A stretch of 64,000 nucleotides of DNA from CAWEQW01 sp963811365 (GTDB taxonomy: Bacteria; Actinomycetota; Actinomycetes; Propionibacteriales; Nocardioidaceae). This document shows, piece by piece, positions 34,823 to 42,929 of this stretch. A program made the position numbers and the translations under genes. How positions within the stretch are numbered: position 1 is the stretch's first letter; each line of letters begins with the position of its first letter. The notes below the pieces were generated by a model, which saw nothing but the letters and a program-made list of their open reading frames with translations, did no database searches and had not been told where the DNA came from. The DNA lies in contig CAWEQW010000015.1 of the NCBI GenBank assembly GCA_963811365.1, positions 62,001 through 126,000 on the forward strand, written 5' to 3'.

Positions 34823-35056
34823 ATGGCACTGGACAAGCAGCGGGTCATCGAGTTCATCCGGCGGCGCGGCGACGCCGGGCGCGTGGACGAGGCCGAGAGG
34901 CTGCTCCCCGACGAGCTCGAGATGCCGCGCGACGAGGTGCTGCTGGCCGAGCTCGGGGTGCGACCCGACGACCTCGAGGACACCCCGGCGGGCGCCGCGG
35001 ACCGGGCCCGCCCTCAGCCGAACGTCGACGAGCCTCAGCCCGGGGCGGAGGCGTAG
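34823..35056 (+). CDS. small acidic protein, unknown
   Basis: 77 residues, soluble, rich in Asp/Glu/Arg: ALDKQRVIEFIRRRGDAGR, then ADELGVRPDD-like helical text and a Pro/Ala tail. No known domain recognised. TATCGT at 34811-34816 lies six bases before ATG 34823, which supports it as a real leaderless gene. It is 32 bp downstream of pdxY. Confidence 0.65.
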   Translation: MALDKQRVIEFIRRRGDAGRVDEAERLLPDELEMPRDEVLLAELGVRPDDLEDTPAGAADRARPQPNVDEPQPGAEA

Positions 35057-35065
35057 CGCGCGGGC

Positions 35066-36335
35066 TCAGCCGAGAACGGCCCACGAGTGCGGGCCGAGCA
35101 CGGCCTGGCCGTCGGCGATCTCGGCCGAGCCCGCGAGCGGGTCCAGCCCGTCCGCGGCGTACCCCAGTCCCTGCCCCAGCGTCATCAGCACGCGCAGCCG
35201 CTCGCCCTCGCCGTGCAGGTCGAGCACCAGCTGCTCGTTCTGGAGCACGACGGACCTCGGGCGCCGCGGTGTGCAGCCACGGGTGTCGGCGACGCAGCCC
35301 GACGAGCTCCTGGTGCAGCGCCAGGACGTCGGGTCGTCCCGGCTGCTCGGTCGGCTCCGGGTACGCCGGACGGACCGCGTCGTCGCCGCCGAACCGCTCC
35401 TCCTTGACGCCGGTCAGCCCGACCTCGTCGCCGTAGTAGACCGTCGGCGTCCCGCCCACGCAGCACAGCACCACGAGGGCGTGCGCGAGGTGTCGCGGGT
35501 CCTGGAGCCGGCTCGCGATCCGCGTGACATCGTGGTTGCCGACGAAGGTCAGCGGCACGAACGTCCGCAGGTAGCCGGCGTGCCGGTCGAGCGCGGCGGC
35601 CAGCTCGAAGAAGTTCGCGTCGTTCAGCGACGACCAGATCGCCTTCCACAGCTCGTACTGCGTCACCGCGTGCATCCCCGACTCGCGCACCACCGCGGCG
35701 TAGTCGCCGTGGATCACCTCGCCGACGAGATACGCCTCGGGGTGTCCGGCCCGGACCCGGCCGAGCACGTCCGCCCAGAAGTCGGTCGGGACGGCGTACG
35801 CCGCGTCGAGCCGCCAGCCGTCGGCGCCCCGGTCGAGCCAGTGGCACATCACGTCCACGACCAGGTCGCGCACCCGCGGCGCGGCGTGGTTGAGCCGCAG
35901 CAGCGCGTCGTGGCCCTCGAAGACGTCGAGCCGCGGCTGTCCCTGCGCGTCGGCGCCGCGCACGACGTACCAGTCCTCGACCGGACCGGGGCCGGGGTCG
36001 AAGTCCCGGCCGACGTGGTTGAACACGCCGTCGAGCAGCACCCGGAGGCCGCGGTCGTGGGCCTCGCGGACGAGGGCGTCGAAGTCCTCGTCGGCGCCGA
36101 GCCGGCTGTCGATCCGACGGTAGTCGGTGGTGTCGTAGCCGTGCGTCGCCGACTCGAAGACCGGACCGAGCGCGATGCCGGAGGCGCCCAGCGCCACCGC
36201 GTGGTCGAGCCAGCCGACGAGGTGGGTGAGCCCCCTCCCACGCGACCGGTCGGCGCCGGTGGTGTCGGCTCCGGTGAAGCCGAGGGGGTAGACCTGCCAC
36301 CAGACGGCGTGGCGCACCCAGTCGGGCTCCGCCAT
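35066..36335 (-). CDS. GH13 alpha-amylase-family enzyme (frameshift near the 3' end)
   Basis: About 422 residues. GH13 regions: LLDGVFNHVGRDF (I), GWRLDAAYAVP with the nucleophile Asp (II), YLVGEVIHGDY with the acid/base Glu (III) and TFVGNHDVTRI (IV). A short C-terminal beta domain follows. Near 35262 the frame breaks after TAAPEV; the other frame gives RSVVLQNEQLVLDLHGEGER and a stop at 35066. One extra C in a CCC run explains it. There is no signal peptide, so it acts on intracellular alpha-glucans or trehalose-like sugars. Confidence 0.86.
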
Positions 36336-36396
36336 GTCGGGGACCACCTTTGTCGTCGAGGATCGTCGAGGCGTGGAGGCGTCGAGCGGGCATCCG

Positions 36397-36469
36397 AGCC
36401 GCTTGTCAGGTTCGAACTGACGACCTTTCGCTTACAAGGCGAATGCTCTACCGGCTGAGCTAAAGCGGC
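36397..36469 (-). tRNA. tRNA-Thr (anticodon TGT)
   Basis: 73 nt on the minus strand. Acceptor stem GCCGCTT pairs with AAGCGGC, followed by discriminator T. The D-arm is TAGCTCAGCCGGTAGAGC, the anticodon loop CCTTGTAAG gives TGT, and the T-loop is GTTCGAACC. CCA is not encoded. Confidence 0.97.
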
Positions 36470-36598
36470 GAGACGGCCATCCTAGACGCGCCCGTCCGGC
36501 CGCTGCCGGTCCCCCGGGTGCGGTCTCGGCGCATGGTCCGCTCCCCCGCCGGGTACCGGATCTGACCAACCAGGAATCGACCACGAAGGAGGAAGACC

Positions 36599-36772
36599 AT
36601 GAGTGGTGAGGACAAGGTTCGCAACAAGGGCGAGGAAGCCCTCGGTCAGGCCAAGGAGAAGCTCGGCGAGGCCACCAACGACGACAGCATGGCCAACGAG
36701 GGCCGTGCCGACCAGTCGAAGTCGGACCTCAAGCAGGCGGGCGAGAAGGTGAAGGACTCCTTCAAGAGCTGA
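36599..36772 (+). CDS. CsbD-like stress protein
   Basis: 57 residues: MSGEDKVRNKGEEALGQAKE at the start, then a charged, helical, Lys/Glu/Asp-rich body typical of the CsbD family of stress-induced proteins of unclear mechanism. AAGGAGG nine bases upstream of ATG 36599 is a strong ribosome-binding site. Convergent with the transketolase genes, with 3 bp between the stops. Confidence 0.85.
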   Translation: MSGEDKVRNKGEEALGQAKEKLGEATNDDSMANEGRADQSKSDLKQAGEKVKDSFKS

Positions 36773-36775
36773 CCG

Positions 36776-37684
36776 TCACGCAGCACCCGCGGCCTCGGCG
36801 CCGAACCGGTCGATCGCAGCACGGATCCCGGTGGCGTCGAGGCCGTGCGCTGCCTGGTGCTCCTCGGGCCTGCCGTAGCGCCGCAGCTCGTGGCGGGACA
36901 CGCCCAGCGCGAGGACCCGGTGCGGCACGTCGCGCAGCGCCTCGTCGACGACGTGCGACGACGTCCCGGCGAGGTACGGCTCCACGAGCACCACGTCCGG
37001 CACCCCCAGCACGGCGCGCAGCCCGGCCGCGTCGAACGGCCGGACCGAGCTCGCGTAGAGCACGCTGACGTCGCGGTCGCGGGTCGCGTCCAGGACGGGG
37101 TCGAGCATCGGCCCGACCGCGACCACGGTCGCCCCGCCTCCCCGCCGTACGACGCCGAGCTCGCCGCGCCGCACCGGCCGCGGCTCGGCGTTCTGCTGGC
37201 CGACCACCCGCACGTAGTCCCGGCCGTTGCCGGCGGTCGCCGCGCGCAGCACCTGCGCCACCTCGTCGGCGTGGCCCGGCGTCCAGATCGTCCAGTCCCC
37301 GAGGGTGTCGATGAGCGCGACGTCCCCCGGGGCCTGGTGGGTGCGGCCGCCCCAGGTGTTGTCGAACGAGCCGCCCGACCCGACGAGCACGCCGCCGACG
37401 TCCTGGTGGCCGAAGCCGAGCTTGACCTGCTCGAAGGCCCGCTCGACCAGGAACGACCCGAACGTGTGCACGACCGGCCGCATGCCGGTCAGGGCCAGCC
37501 CCGCCCCGACGTTGACGAGCAGCTGCTCCCGGATGCCGACGTTGACGACCCGGTCGGGGTGCCGGAGCTCGGCGTCGCGGAAGTACTGGCCCGAGATCTC
37601 CGCGTAGACGAGCGCGACCGAGAGGTCCTCGTCCAGCAGGTCGGTCACGGTGCGCCCGAAGGTGGCGCGCGGGTCCCCGGTCAT
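36776..37684 (-). CDS. transketolase-like protein, C-terminal subunit
   Basis: 302 residues: pyrimidine-binding and C-terminal domains of a thiamine-diphosphate transketolase. EISGQYFRDAELRHPDRVVN and NVGIREQLLVNVGAGLALTG contain the catalytic glutamate region; the last 110 residues are the transketolase C domain. ATG 37684 overlaps the stop of the N-terminal subunit (ATGA). A split enzyme of this kind interconverts keto- and aldo-sugar phosphates; the precise substrate is unknown. Confidence 0.87.
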   Translation of the reverse strand: MTGDPRATFGRTVTDLLDEDLSVALVYAEISGQYFRDAELRHPDRVVNVGIREQLLVNVGAGLALTGMRPVVHTFGSFLVERAFEQVKLGFGHQDVGGVLVGSGGSFDNTWGGRTHQAPGDVALIDTLGDWTIWTPGHADEVAQVLRAATAGNGRDYVRVVGQQNAEPRPVRRGELGVVRRGGGATVVAVGPMLDPVLDATRDRDVSVLYASSVRPFDAAGLRAVLGVPDVVLVEPYLAGTSSHVVDEALRDVPHRVLALGVSRHELRRYGRPEEHQAAHGLDATGIRAAIDRFGAEAAGAA

Positions 37685-38373
37685 GCGCTCTTCGGCCCCA
37701 CGTGCGCGACGACCGCCGACGGACCGTCGACGTCGAGCAGGGCCTCGCGCAGCGCCGCGTGGTCGCGGCCGTCGACCTCGCGGGTCCGCCACCCCTCGGT
37801 GGCGAACCGGCGGGCGAGGAGACCCGGCCGGTGGTAGGACGTCGAGGCGTTGTCGACGACGACCACGGTGAGGTTGGCGAGCCCGAGAGCGCCGGCGAGC
37901 TCGACCGCCTCGTGGTTGCTGCCCTCGTCGAGCTCCGCGTCGCCGACGAGCACCACCACCCGCGCATCGACTCCCTGGGCGACCAGCCCCAGCGACGTGC
38001 CGACCGCGAGAGGCAGCCCGTGTCCGAGCGAGCCGCTGGAGATCTCCACGCCGGGCACCAGGGTGCGGTCCGGGTGCCGGCCCAGCGGCGAGTCGTACGA
38101 CGTCCAGCCGGCCAGCCACTCCTCCGGCAGGAAGCCCTTGGCCGCGAGCACGGCGTAGTACGCCATCGGCCCGTGGCCCTTCGACAGGTAGAACCGGTCC
38201 CGCCCGGGGTCGTGCACGGTGGCGGGCGTCACACCGAGGACGTCGTCGTACAGCACCCAGATGACGTCGAGCGTCGACGTCGCGGCGGCGGAGTGCTTCT
38301 CGTCCCCGGTCATCAGGGACATCAGTCGGGGCAGGTCGTCGTAGCTGTGAGTGCGTTGCTGCGTCAAGGTCAT
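37681..38373 (-). CDS. transketolase-like protein, N-terminal (ThDP pyrophosphate-binding) subunit
   Basis: 230 residues. SKGHGPMAYYAVLAAKG, GSLGHGLPLAVGTSLG and GDAELDEGSNHEAVELAG (the GDG-type ThDP/Mg site) identify the N-terminal half of a transketolase. ATG 38373 is preceded by CACCAT with a seven-base gap. It is divergent from a SoxR-like regulator whose operator spans both promoters. Confidence 0.87.
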   Translation of the reverse strand: MTLTQQRTHSYDDLPRLMSLMTGDEKHSAAATSTLDVIWVLYDDVLGVTPATVHDPGRDRFYLSKGHGPMAYYAVLAAKGFLPEEWLAGWTSYDSPLGRHPDRTLVPGVEISSGSLGHGLPLAVGTSLGLVAQGVDARVVVLVGDAELDEGSNHEAVELAGALGLANLTVVVVDNASTSYHRPGLLARRFATEGWRTREVDGRDHAALREALLDVDGPSAVVAHVGPKSA

Positions 38374-38380
38374 GGCGACG

Positions 38381-38421
38381 ATGGTGCTAGTTGAAGCGAA
38401 CTTTAAGTCAAGCGGTAGTGT
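38381..38421. promoter_or_regulatory. bidirectional SoxR/MerR-type promoter between split transketolase and soxR-like gene
   Basis: Plus strand: TTGAAG (38391-38396), a 19-base spacer, then TAGTGT (38416-38421). Minus strand: TTGACT (38411-38406), a 19-base spacer, then CACCAT (38386-38381). An imperfect dyad TTGAAGCGAACTTTAA (38391-38406) lies inside both spacers. Over-long 19-base spacers with a central dyad are the hallmark of MerR-family activation. Confidence 0.72.
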
Positions 38422-38428
38422 GCTGCTC

Positions 38429-38860
38429 ATGTTGACGATCGGCGAGCTGGCATCACGATCGGGCGTCGCGACGTCGGCGCTGCGCTACTACGAGACGCAG
38501 GGCCTGATCCGCTCGGTCCGCTCGGCGGGCAACCAGCGCCGCTACGAGCGCGCCACGCTGCGCCGGGTCGCGTTCGTGCGGTCCGCGCAGCGGGTCGGGC
38601 TCAGCCTCGAGGAGATCGCGGAGGCGCTGGCGACGCTGCCCGAGAGCCGGACGCCCACGAAGCGGGACTGGGCCCGGCTCTCCCGGTCCTGGAGGCCACG
38701 GGTCGACGCGCAGATCGAGCGGCTGGAGCGGCTGCGCGACAGGCTCGACAGCTGCATCGGCTGCGGCTGCCTCAGCCTGCGCACCTGCGCGCTCAGCAAC
38801 CCCGACGACGAGGTCGCCCCCCGCGGGCCTGGAGCGGTCCTCCTCGACCCGTCCGGCTGA
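38429..38860 (+). CDS. SoxR-like MerR family redox regulator
   Basis: 143 residues. MerR winged helix LTIGELASRSGVATSALRYY, then a dimerisation helix, then CIGCGCLSLRTC, the four-cysteine cluster that binds [2Fe-2S] in SoxR. It senses redox-active compounds in relatives. TAGTGT lies seven bases before ATG 38429, so the mRNA is probably leaderless. It is expected to control the divergent transketolase pair and itself. The C-terminal 20 residues after the cysteines are variable. Confidence 0.9.
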   Translation: MLTIGELASRSGVATSALRYYETQGLIRSVRSAGNQRRYERATLRRVAFVRSAQRVGLSLEEIAEALATLPESRTPTKRDWARLSRSWRPRVDAQIERLERLRDRLDSCIGCGCLSLRTCALSNPDDEVAPRGPGAVLLDPSG

Positions 38861-38911
38861 GCGGCCGACTCGACCGGAGCCGACGTGGCAGGCAACGGTT
38901 ACGCTCGGGGC

Positions 38912-40153
38912 ATGCCGTTGCGGATCGTGGCGACCAAGCCCAACCCGGCACTGCTGACCCTCCCGTGGGACCTCCCCCTGGAGGAGTGGGGGGCGGACGT
39001 CGTGGTGCCGCTCCCCCGAGGCATCTCACGACACGTCGTGCGCATCGTCCGGCTCGGCCAGGACGTGTACGCCGTCAAGGAGACCCGCGAGCACATGGCG
39101 TTCCGGGAGTACCGGATGCTGCGCGACCTGCGCCGGATCGGGCTGCCCACCGTCGAGCCGGTGGGGGTGGTCACCGGCCGGGAGACCCGCGACGACGAGG
39201 AGATCGAGCCGTGCCTGGTCACCCACCACCTGAAGTACTCGCTTCCCTACCGGTCGCTGTTCAGCCACGGGCTGCCCTCGGAGAGCCTGCCGCGGCTCAT
39301 CGACGCGCTGGTGGTGCTGCTCGTGCGGCTGCACCTCGCCGGCTTCTTCTGGGGTGACGTCTCGTTGTCCAACGTGCTGTTCCGGCGCAGCGCCGGCGAG
39401 TTCGCGGCGTACCTCGTCGACGCGGAGACCGGCGAGCTCCACGAGTCGCTCTCCGACGGCCAGCGGGCCCACGACCTCGACGTCGCCTACACCAACCTGT
39501 TCGGCGAGCTGCTCGACCTCCAGGCCGGCGGCCTGCTCACCGGCGACGTCGACGCGTTCCGGATCGTCGACCGGGTCCGGGAGCGCTACGACGCGCTCTG
39601 GGACGAGCTCACCGGCACCGAGGAGTTCACCACCGACGAGATCTGGCGCATCGAGCAGCGCATCGAGCGCCTCAACGACCTCGGCTTCGACGCCGACGAG
39701 CTCGACATCGTCACCGACTGGGACGGCGCGACGGTGCGGGTGAGCCCGCGGGTCGTCGAGGCCGGCCACCACGCCCGCGAGCTGCAGGGGCTCACCGGGC
39801 TCGACGTCGAGGACAACCAGGCGCGGCGGCTGCTCAACGACCTCGCGTCCTACGCCGCCTACTACGGGCTGGGCGGCGAGGACCGCTCCCTGGTCGCGCA
39901 CCGGTGGCTGACCGAGATCTACGAGCCGGTCACCGCCATGGTGCCCGCGGCCCTGCGCGGCCGCCTCGAGCCGGCGGAGGTCTTCCACGAGATCCTCGAG
40001 CACCGGTGGTTCCTCTCGGAGCGGGCCGGCCGGCCGGTGCCGCTGTTCGACGCGGCGCGCAGCTATATCGACACGGTGCTCTCGGCACGTCCGGACGAGG
40101 CGATCACCGCCGACGACGACCCCGACGAGCTGCTGCCGCGCTCCCTGCTGTGA
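38912..40153 (+). CDS. DUF4032 protein with kinase-like N-terminal domain
   Basis: 413 residues. The N-terminal half resembles the lipopolysaccharide-kinase/protein-kinase-like fold: VYAVKETREHMAFREYRML carries the ATP-binding Lys, and LAGFFWGDVSLSNVLFRR is a catalytic-loop-like segment (D followed by SLSN). The C-terminal half is the DUF4032 domain. No substrate is known. TACGCT six bases before ATG 38912 suggests a leaderless transcript. Copy 3 of the nested palindrome follows the stop by about 8 bp. Confidence 0.82.
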   Translation: MPLRIVATKPNPALLTLPWDLPLEEWGADVVVPLPRGISRHVVRIVRLGQDVYAVKETREHMAFREYRMLRDLRRIGLPTVEPVGVVTGRETRDDEEIEPCLVTHHLKYSLPYRSLFSHGLPSESLPRLIDALVVLLVRLHLAGFFWGDVSLSNVLFRRSAGEFAAYLVDAETGELHESLSDGQRAHDLDVAYTNLFGELLDLQAGGLLTGDVDAFRIVDRVRERYDALWDELTGTEEFTTDEIWRIEQRIERLNDLGFDADELDIVTDWDGATVRVSPRVVEAGHHARELQGLTGLDVEDNQARRLLNDLASYAAYYGLGGEDRSLVAHRWLTEIYEPVTAMVPAALRGRLEPAEVFHEILEHRWFLSERAGRPVPLFDAARSYIDTVLSARPDEAITADDDPDELLPRSLL

Positions 40154-40160
40154 GCCGGGG

Positions 40161-40254
40161 GGAGGTTCACCACGGTATGCAGGCGAACTGTCGCCTCCCA
40201 CGACGTACACCTCGTGGGGAGTGCCGGTCCGTCGTGGGGAGCCGTGGCCCGTGG
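40161..40254. repeat. 94-bp nested palindrome, copy 3 (degenerate right arm)
   Basis: The left arm GGAGGTTCACCACGGTATGC (40161-40180) and the core CCTCCCACGACGTACACC with TCGTGGGG match the other copies. The expected right outer arm (about 40235-40254) retains only GCCGTGG-like remnants, so the outer stem no longer closes. It lies right after the DUF4032 stop and before a 22-bp tandem repeat. Confidence 0.85.
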
Positions 40255-40264
40255 TACGACGCCC

Positions 40265-40348
40265 CGCACAACCCGCGGCTCGACCCCGCACAACCCGCGG
40301 CTCGACCCCGCACAACCCGCGGCTCGACCCCGCACAACCCGCGGCTCG
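40265..40348. repeat. 22-bp tandem repeat, about 3.8 copies
   Basis: Unit CGCACAACCCGCGGCTCGAC followed by CC, at 40265, 40287 and 40309, plus a partial unit at 40331. Units are identical. It ends just before the rlmB stop codon at 40356 and immediately follows nested palindrome copy 3. Head-to-tail without unique spacers, hence a minisatellite and not CRISPR. Confidence 0.95.
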
Positions 40349-40355
40349 GCGAGCG

Positions 40356-41306
40356 TCAGGCGCGGGCCCGCGCGATCGCGTACAGCGCCACCGACGCGGC
40401 CACCCCCGCGTTCAGCGACTCCAGCGAGCTGACCATCGGGATGGAGACCAGCTGGTCGCACGTCTCGGCGACCAGCCGGGACAGCCCCTTGCCCTCGGAG
40501 CCGACCACCACGACGAGCGGGCCGTCGGCGAGGTCGAGGTCCGGCAGCGAGACGTCCCCGTCGGCGGCCAGCCCGACCACCATGCACCCCGCCTCCTGGT
40601 AGGCCTTGAGCTGGCGGGTCAGGTTGGTGGCCTGGGCGACCGGCACCCGGGCGGCCGCGCCCGCCGACGTCTTCCACGCCGAGGCGGTCATCCCCGCGGC
40701 CCGCCGCTCCGGCACCAGCACGCCGTGCGCGCCGAAGCCGGCCGCCGACCGGACGACCGCGCCCAGGTTGCGGGGGTCGGTCACCGAGTCGAGCGCCACG
40801 ATCAGCGGCGGCTCCCTGACCTCGGCGGCGCGGTCGAGCAGGTCGTCGGCGTGCGCGTACTCGTAGGCGGGCACCTTCGCGGCGAGGCCCTGGTGCACCG
40901 CACCCTTGGTCATCTTGTCGAGCTCGCCGCGCGGCACCTCGAGGATCGAGACGCCCCGGTCGGAGGCGACCCGGAACACCTCCCGCAGCCGGCCGTCGCG
41001 CTCGGCTCCCTCGGCGACGTACACCCCGGTGACCGGCATGTCGGCGCGCAGCGCCTCGACGACCGAGTTGCGGCCGGCGATCCACTCCGAGTCGCCGCCC
41101 GACGCCCGGGCCCGACGCGGCGCCGCGGAGCGCGACCCCTCCGCCTTCTGCCGCCGCTTGTAGGCGACGTGCCCCTCGCGGTCCTGGGCCTTGGGAGTGG
41201 GACCGCGACCTTCGAGGCCTCGGCGGACCCGCCCACCGGAGCCCGCCGTGGGGTTGCCCTTGCCGGTCTTCTTGACCGCCCCGCGTCGCGAGGAGTTGCC
41301 TGGCAT
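40356..41306 (-). CDS. rlmB: 23S rRNA (guanosine-2'-O-)-methyltransferase, TrmH/SPOUT family
   Basis: 316 residues. A basic Gly/Arg/Lys-rich N-terminal extension (about 70 residues, usual in actinobacteria) is followed by the substrate-binding domain GRNSVVEALRADMPVTGVYV and the SPOUT catalytic domain: DSVTDPRNLGAVVRSAAGFG, VVVGSEGKGLSRL and IPMVSSLESLNAGVAASVAL (SAM-binding trefoil knot). It methylates 23S rRNA. It lies downstream of cysS on the same strand, as in mycobacteria. Confidence 0.94.
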   Translation of the reverse strand: MPGNSSRRGAVKKTGKGNPTAGSGGRVRRGLEGRGPTPKAQDREGHVAYKRRQKAEGSRSAAPRRARASGGDSEWIAGRNSVVEALRADMPVTGVYVAEGAERDGRLREVFRVASDRGVSILEVPRGELDKMTKGAVHQGLAAKVPAYEYAHADDLLDRAAEVREPPLIVALDSVTDPRNLGAVVRSAAGFGAHGVLVPERRAAGMTASAWKTSAGAAARVPVAQATNLTRQLKAYQEAGCMVVGLAADGDVSLPDLDLADGPLVVVVGSEGKGLSRLVAETCDQLVSIPMVSSLESLNAGVAASVALYAIARARA

Positions 41307-41373
41307 CAGAGGTCCTTCGGGTGGTGGTCGGGCAGGGGTTCGCGCAGGGGTTCGGGCGCGGGGCCGGGCCGGG

Positions 41374-42789
41374 TCACGCGAGCGCCCACTTGGGGCCCTG
41401 CGGGGTGTCCTCGAGCTCGATGCCGGCCGCCTTGAGCTGGTCGCGGATCGCGTCGGCGGTGGCGAAGTCCCTGGCCGCGCGGGCAGTCGCGCGCTGCTCC
41501 AGCAGCGCGGACACGAGCGCGGAGACCGCGGTGGTGAGCCGCTCCTCGGCGCCCGAGGACGCGCCGCCCGCCCAGTGCGGGTCGAACGGGTCGAGCCCCA
41601 GCGCCCCGAGCATGGCGCGCACGGACGCGGCGTTCTCGCGCAGCGCCGGGCTGTCGCCGGCGGCGAGCAGCCGGTTGCCCTCCCGGACGGTGTCGAAGAT
41701 CGAGGCGACCGCGGCCGGGGTGCCGAGGTCGTCGTCGAGCGCGGCCTCGAAGTCGGCCGTGAGCGCTCCGGTGCCGACCTCGCCGGCGAGGTCGGCCACC
41801 CGGTGCAGGAAGCCCTCGATGCGCGCGAAGCCCGCCGCCGCCTCGTCGAGCGCCTCGAAGGAGAACTCGACGTGCGAGCGGTAGTGCGCCGCGACCATGT
41901 AGTAGCGCAGGTCGATGCCGCGGACCCGCTCCAGCACGGCCGGGACGACCAGCGAGTTGCCGAGCGACTTGCTCATCTTCTCCCCGGCGGTGGTGATCCA
42001 GGCGTTGTGCATCCAGCACGACGCGAAGTCGTAGCCGGCCGCCCGGGACTGCGCCTGCTCGTTCTCGTGGTGCGGGAAGCGCAGGTCGACGCCGCCGCCG
42101 TGGATGTCGAAGGCCCCGCCGAGGTACTTCAGCGCCATCGCGGAGCACTCGATGTGCCAGCCGGGACGCCCGGGCCCCCACGGCGAGGGCCAGGCGGCCG
42201 TCTCCGGCTCGGTCTGCTTCTTGAAGCCCTTCCACAGCGCGAAGTCGCGCGGGTCCCGCTTGCCGCGCGGGTCGGCGTCCTCGGCAGGCTCCATCTCGTC
42301 GACGCGCTGCCCGGACAGCTCGCCGTACGCCGGCCAGGAGGCGACGTCGAAGTACACGTCGCCGGAGCCGTCCTCGGCGACGTAGGCGTGCCCGCGGGCC
42401 AGGAGCCGGCCGATCAGCTCGAGCATCTCCGGGATGTGCCCGGTGGCCGCCGGCTCGTACGTCGGCGGCAGCACGTTGAGCGCGTCGTAGGCCGCGTCGA
42501 GCTCGCGACGCATCAGGTAGGCCAGCTGGTACCACGGCATGCCCTGCTCGGCGGACCTGACCAGGATCTTGTCGTCGATGTCGGTGATGTTGCGGATGAA
42601 GGTGACGTCGTACCCGCGCACGAGGAGCCAGCGTCTCAGCACGTCGAAGTTCACCGCGGAGCGGACGTGCCCGACGTGCGGCTCGGACTGCACCGTGAGC
42701 CCGCACAGGTAGATCCCGACGTGCCCCTGGGCCAGGGGCACGAAGTCGCGGACCTGCCGGGACGCGCTGTCGTAGAGCCGAAGAGTCAC
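41374..42789 (-). CDS. cysS: cysteinyl-tRNA synthetase
   Basis: 471 residues, class I synthetase. The HIGH-type signature is EPHVGHVRSAVNFD, KMSKSLGN is the second ATP motif, and CGLTV plus the WHIECSAMA and HHENE segments provide the zinc site. ATG 42789 is the only well-placed start. Together with the neighbouring rlmB, ispF, ispD and carD it recreates the mycobacterial gene order, rearranged. Confidence 0.97.
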   Translation of the reverse strand: MTLRLYDSASRQVRDFVPLAQGHVGIYLCGLTVQSEPHVGHVRSAVNFDVLRRWLLVRGYDVTFIRNITDIDDKILVRSAEQGMPWYQLAYLMRRELDAAYDALNVLPPTYEPAATGHIPEMLELIGRLLARGHAYVAEDGSGDVYFDVASWPAYGELSGQRVDEMEPAEDADPRGKRDPRDFALWKGFKKQTEPETAAWPSPWGPGRPGWHIECSAMALKYLGGAFDIHGGGVDLRFPHHENEQAQSRAAGYDFASCWMHNAWITTAGEKMSKSLGNSLVVPAVLERVRGIDLRYYMVAAHYRSHVEFSFEALDEAAAGFARIEGFLHRVADLAGEVGTGALTADFEAALDDDLGTPAAVASIFDTVREGNRLLAAGDSPALRENAASVRAMLGALGLDPFDPHWAGGASSGAEERLTTAVSALVSALLEQRATARAARDFATADAIRDQLKAAGIELEDTPQGPKWALA

Positions 42790-42929
42790 CCGGCAATGGT
42801 AGGCGGTCGGCAGATCCGTCCGGCCGACGTGCCCCTGCCCCCGGCGCCACGCGCCGAGCCCGGCTGGTGACCGGCAGTCGCTGCGGGTTCGCGGAGTCCG
42901 ACCCGGGACCGGGCGGCTATCGTCGTGCG

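Noticed and set aside
40265..40348. Possible CRISPR array
   Set aside because: Units are directly head-to-tail with no unique spacers, and no cas genes are present; it is a minisatellite.
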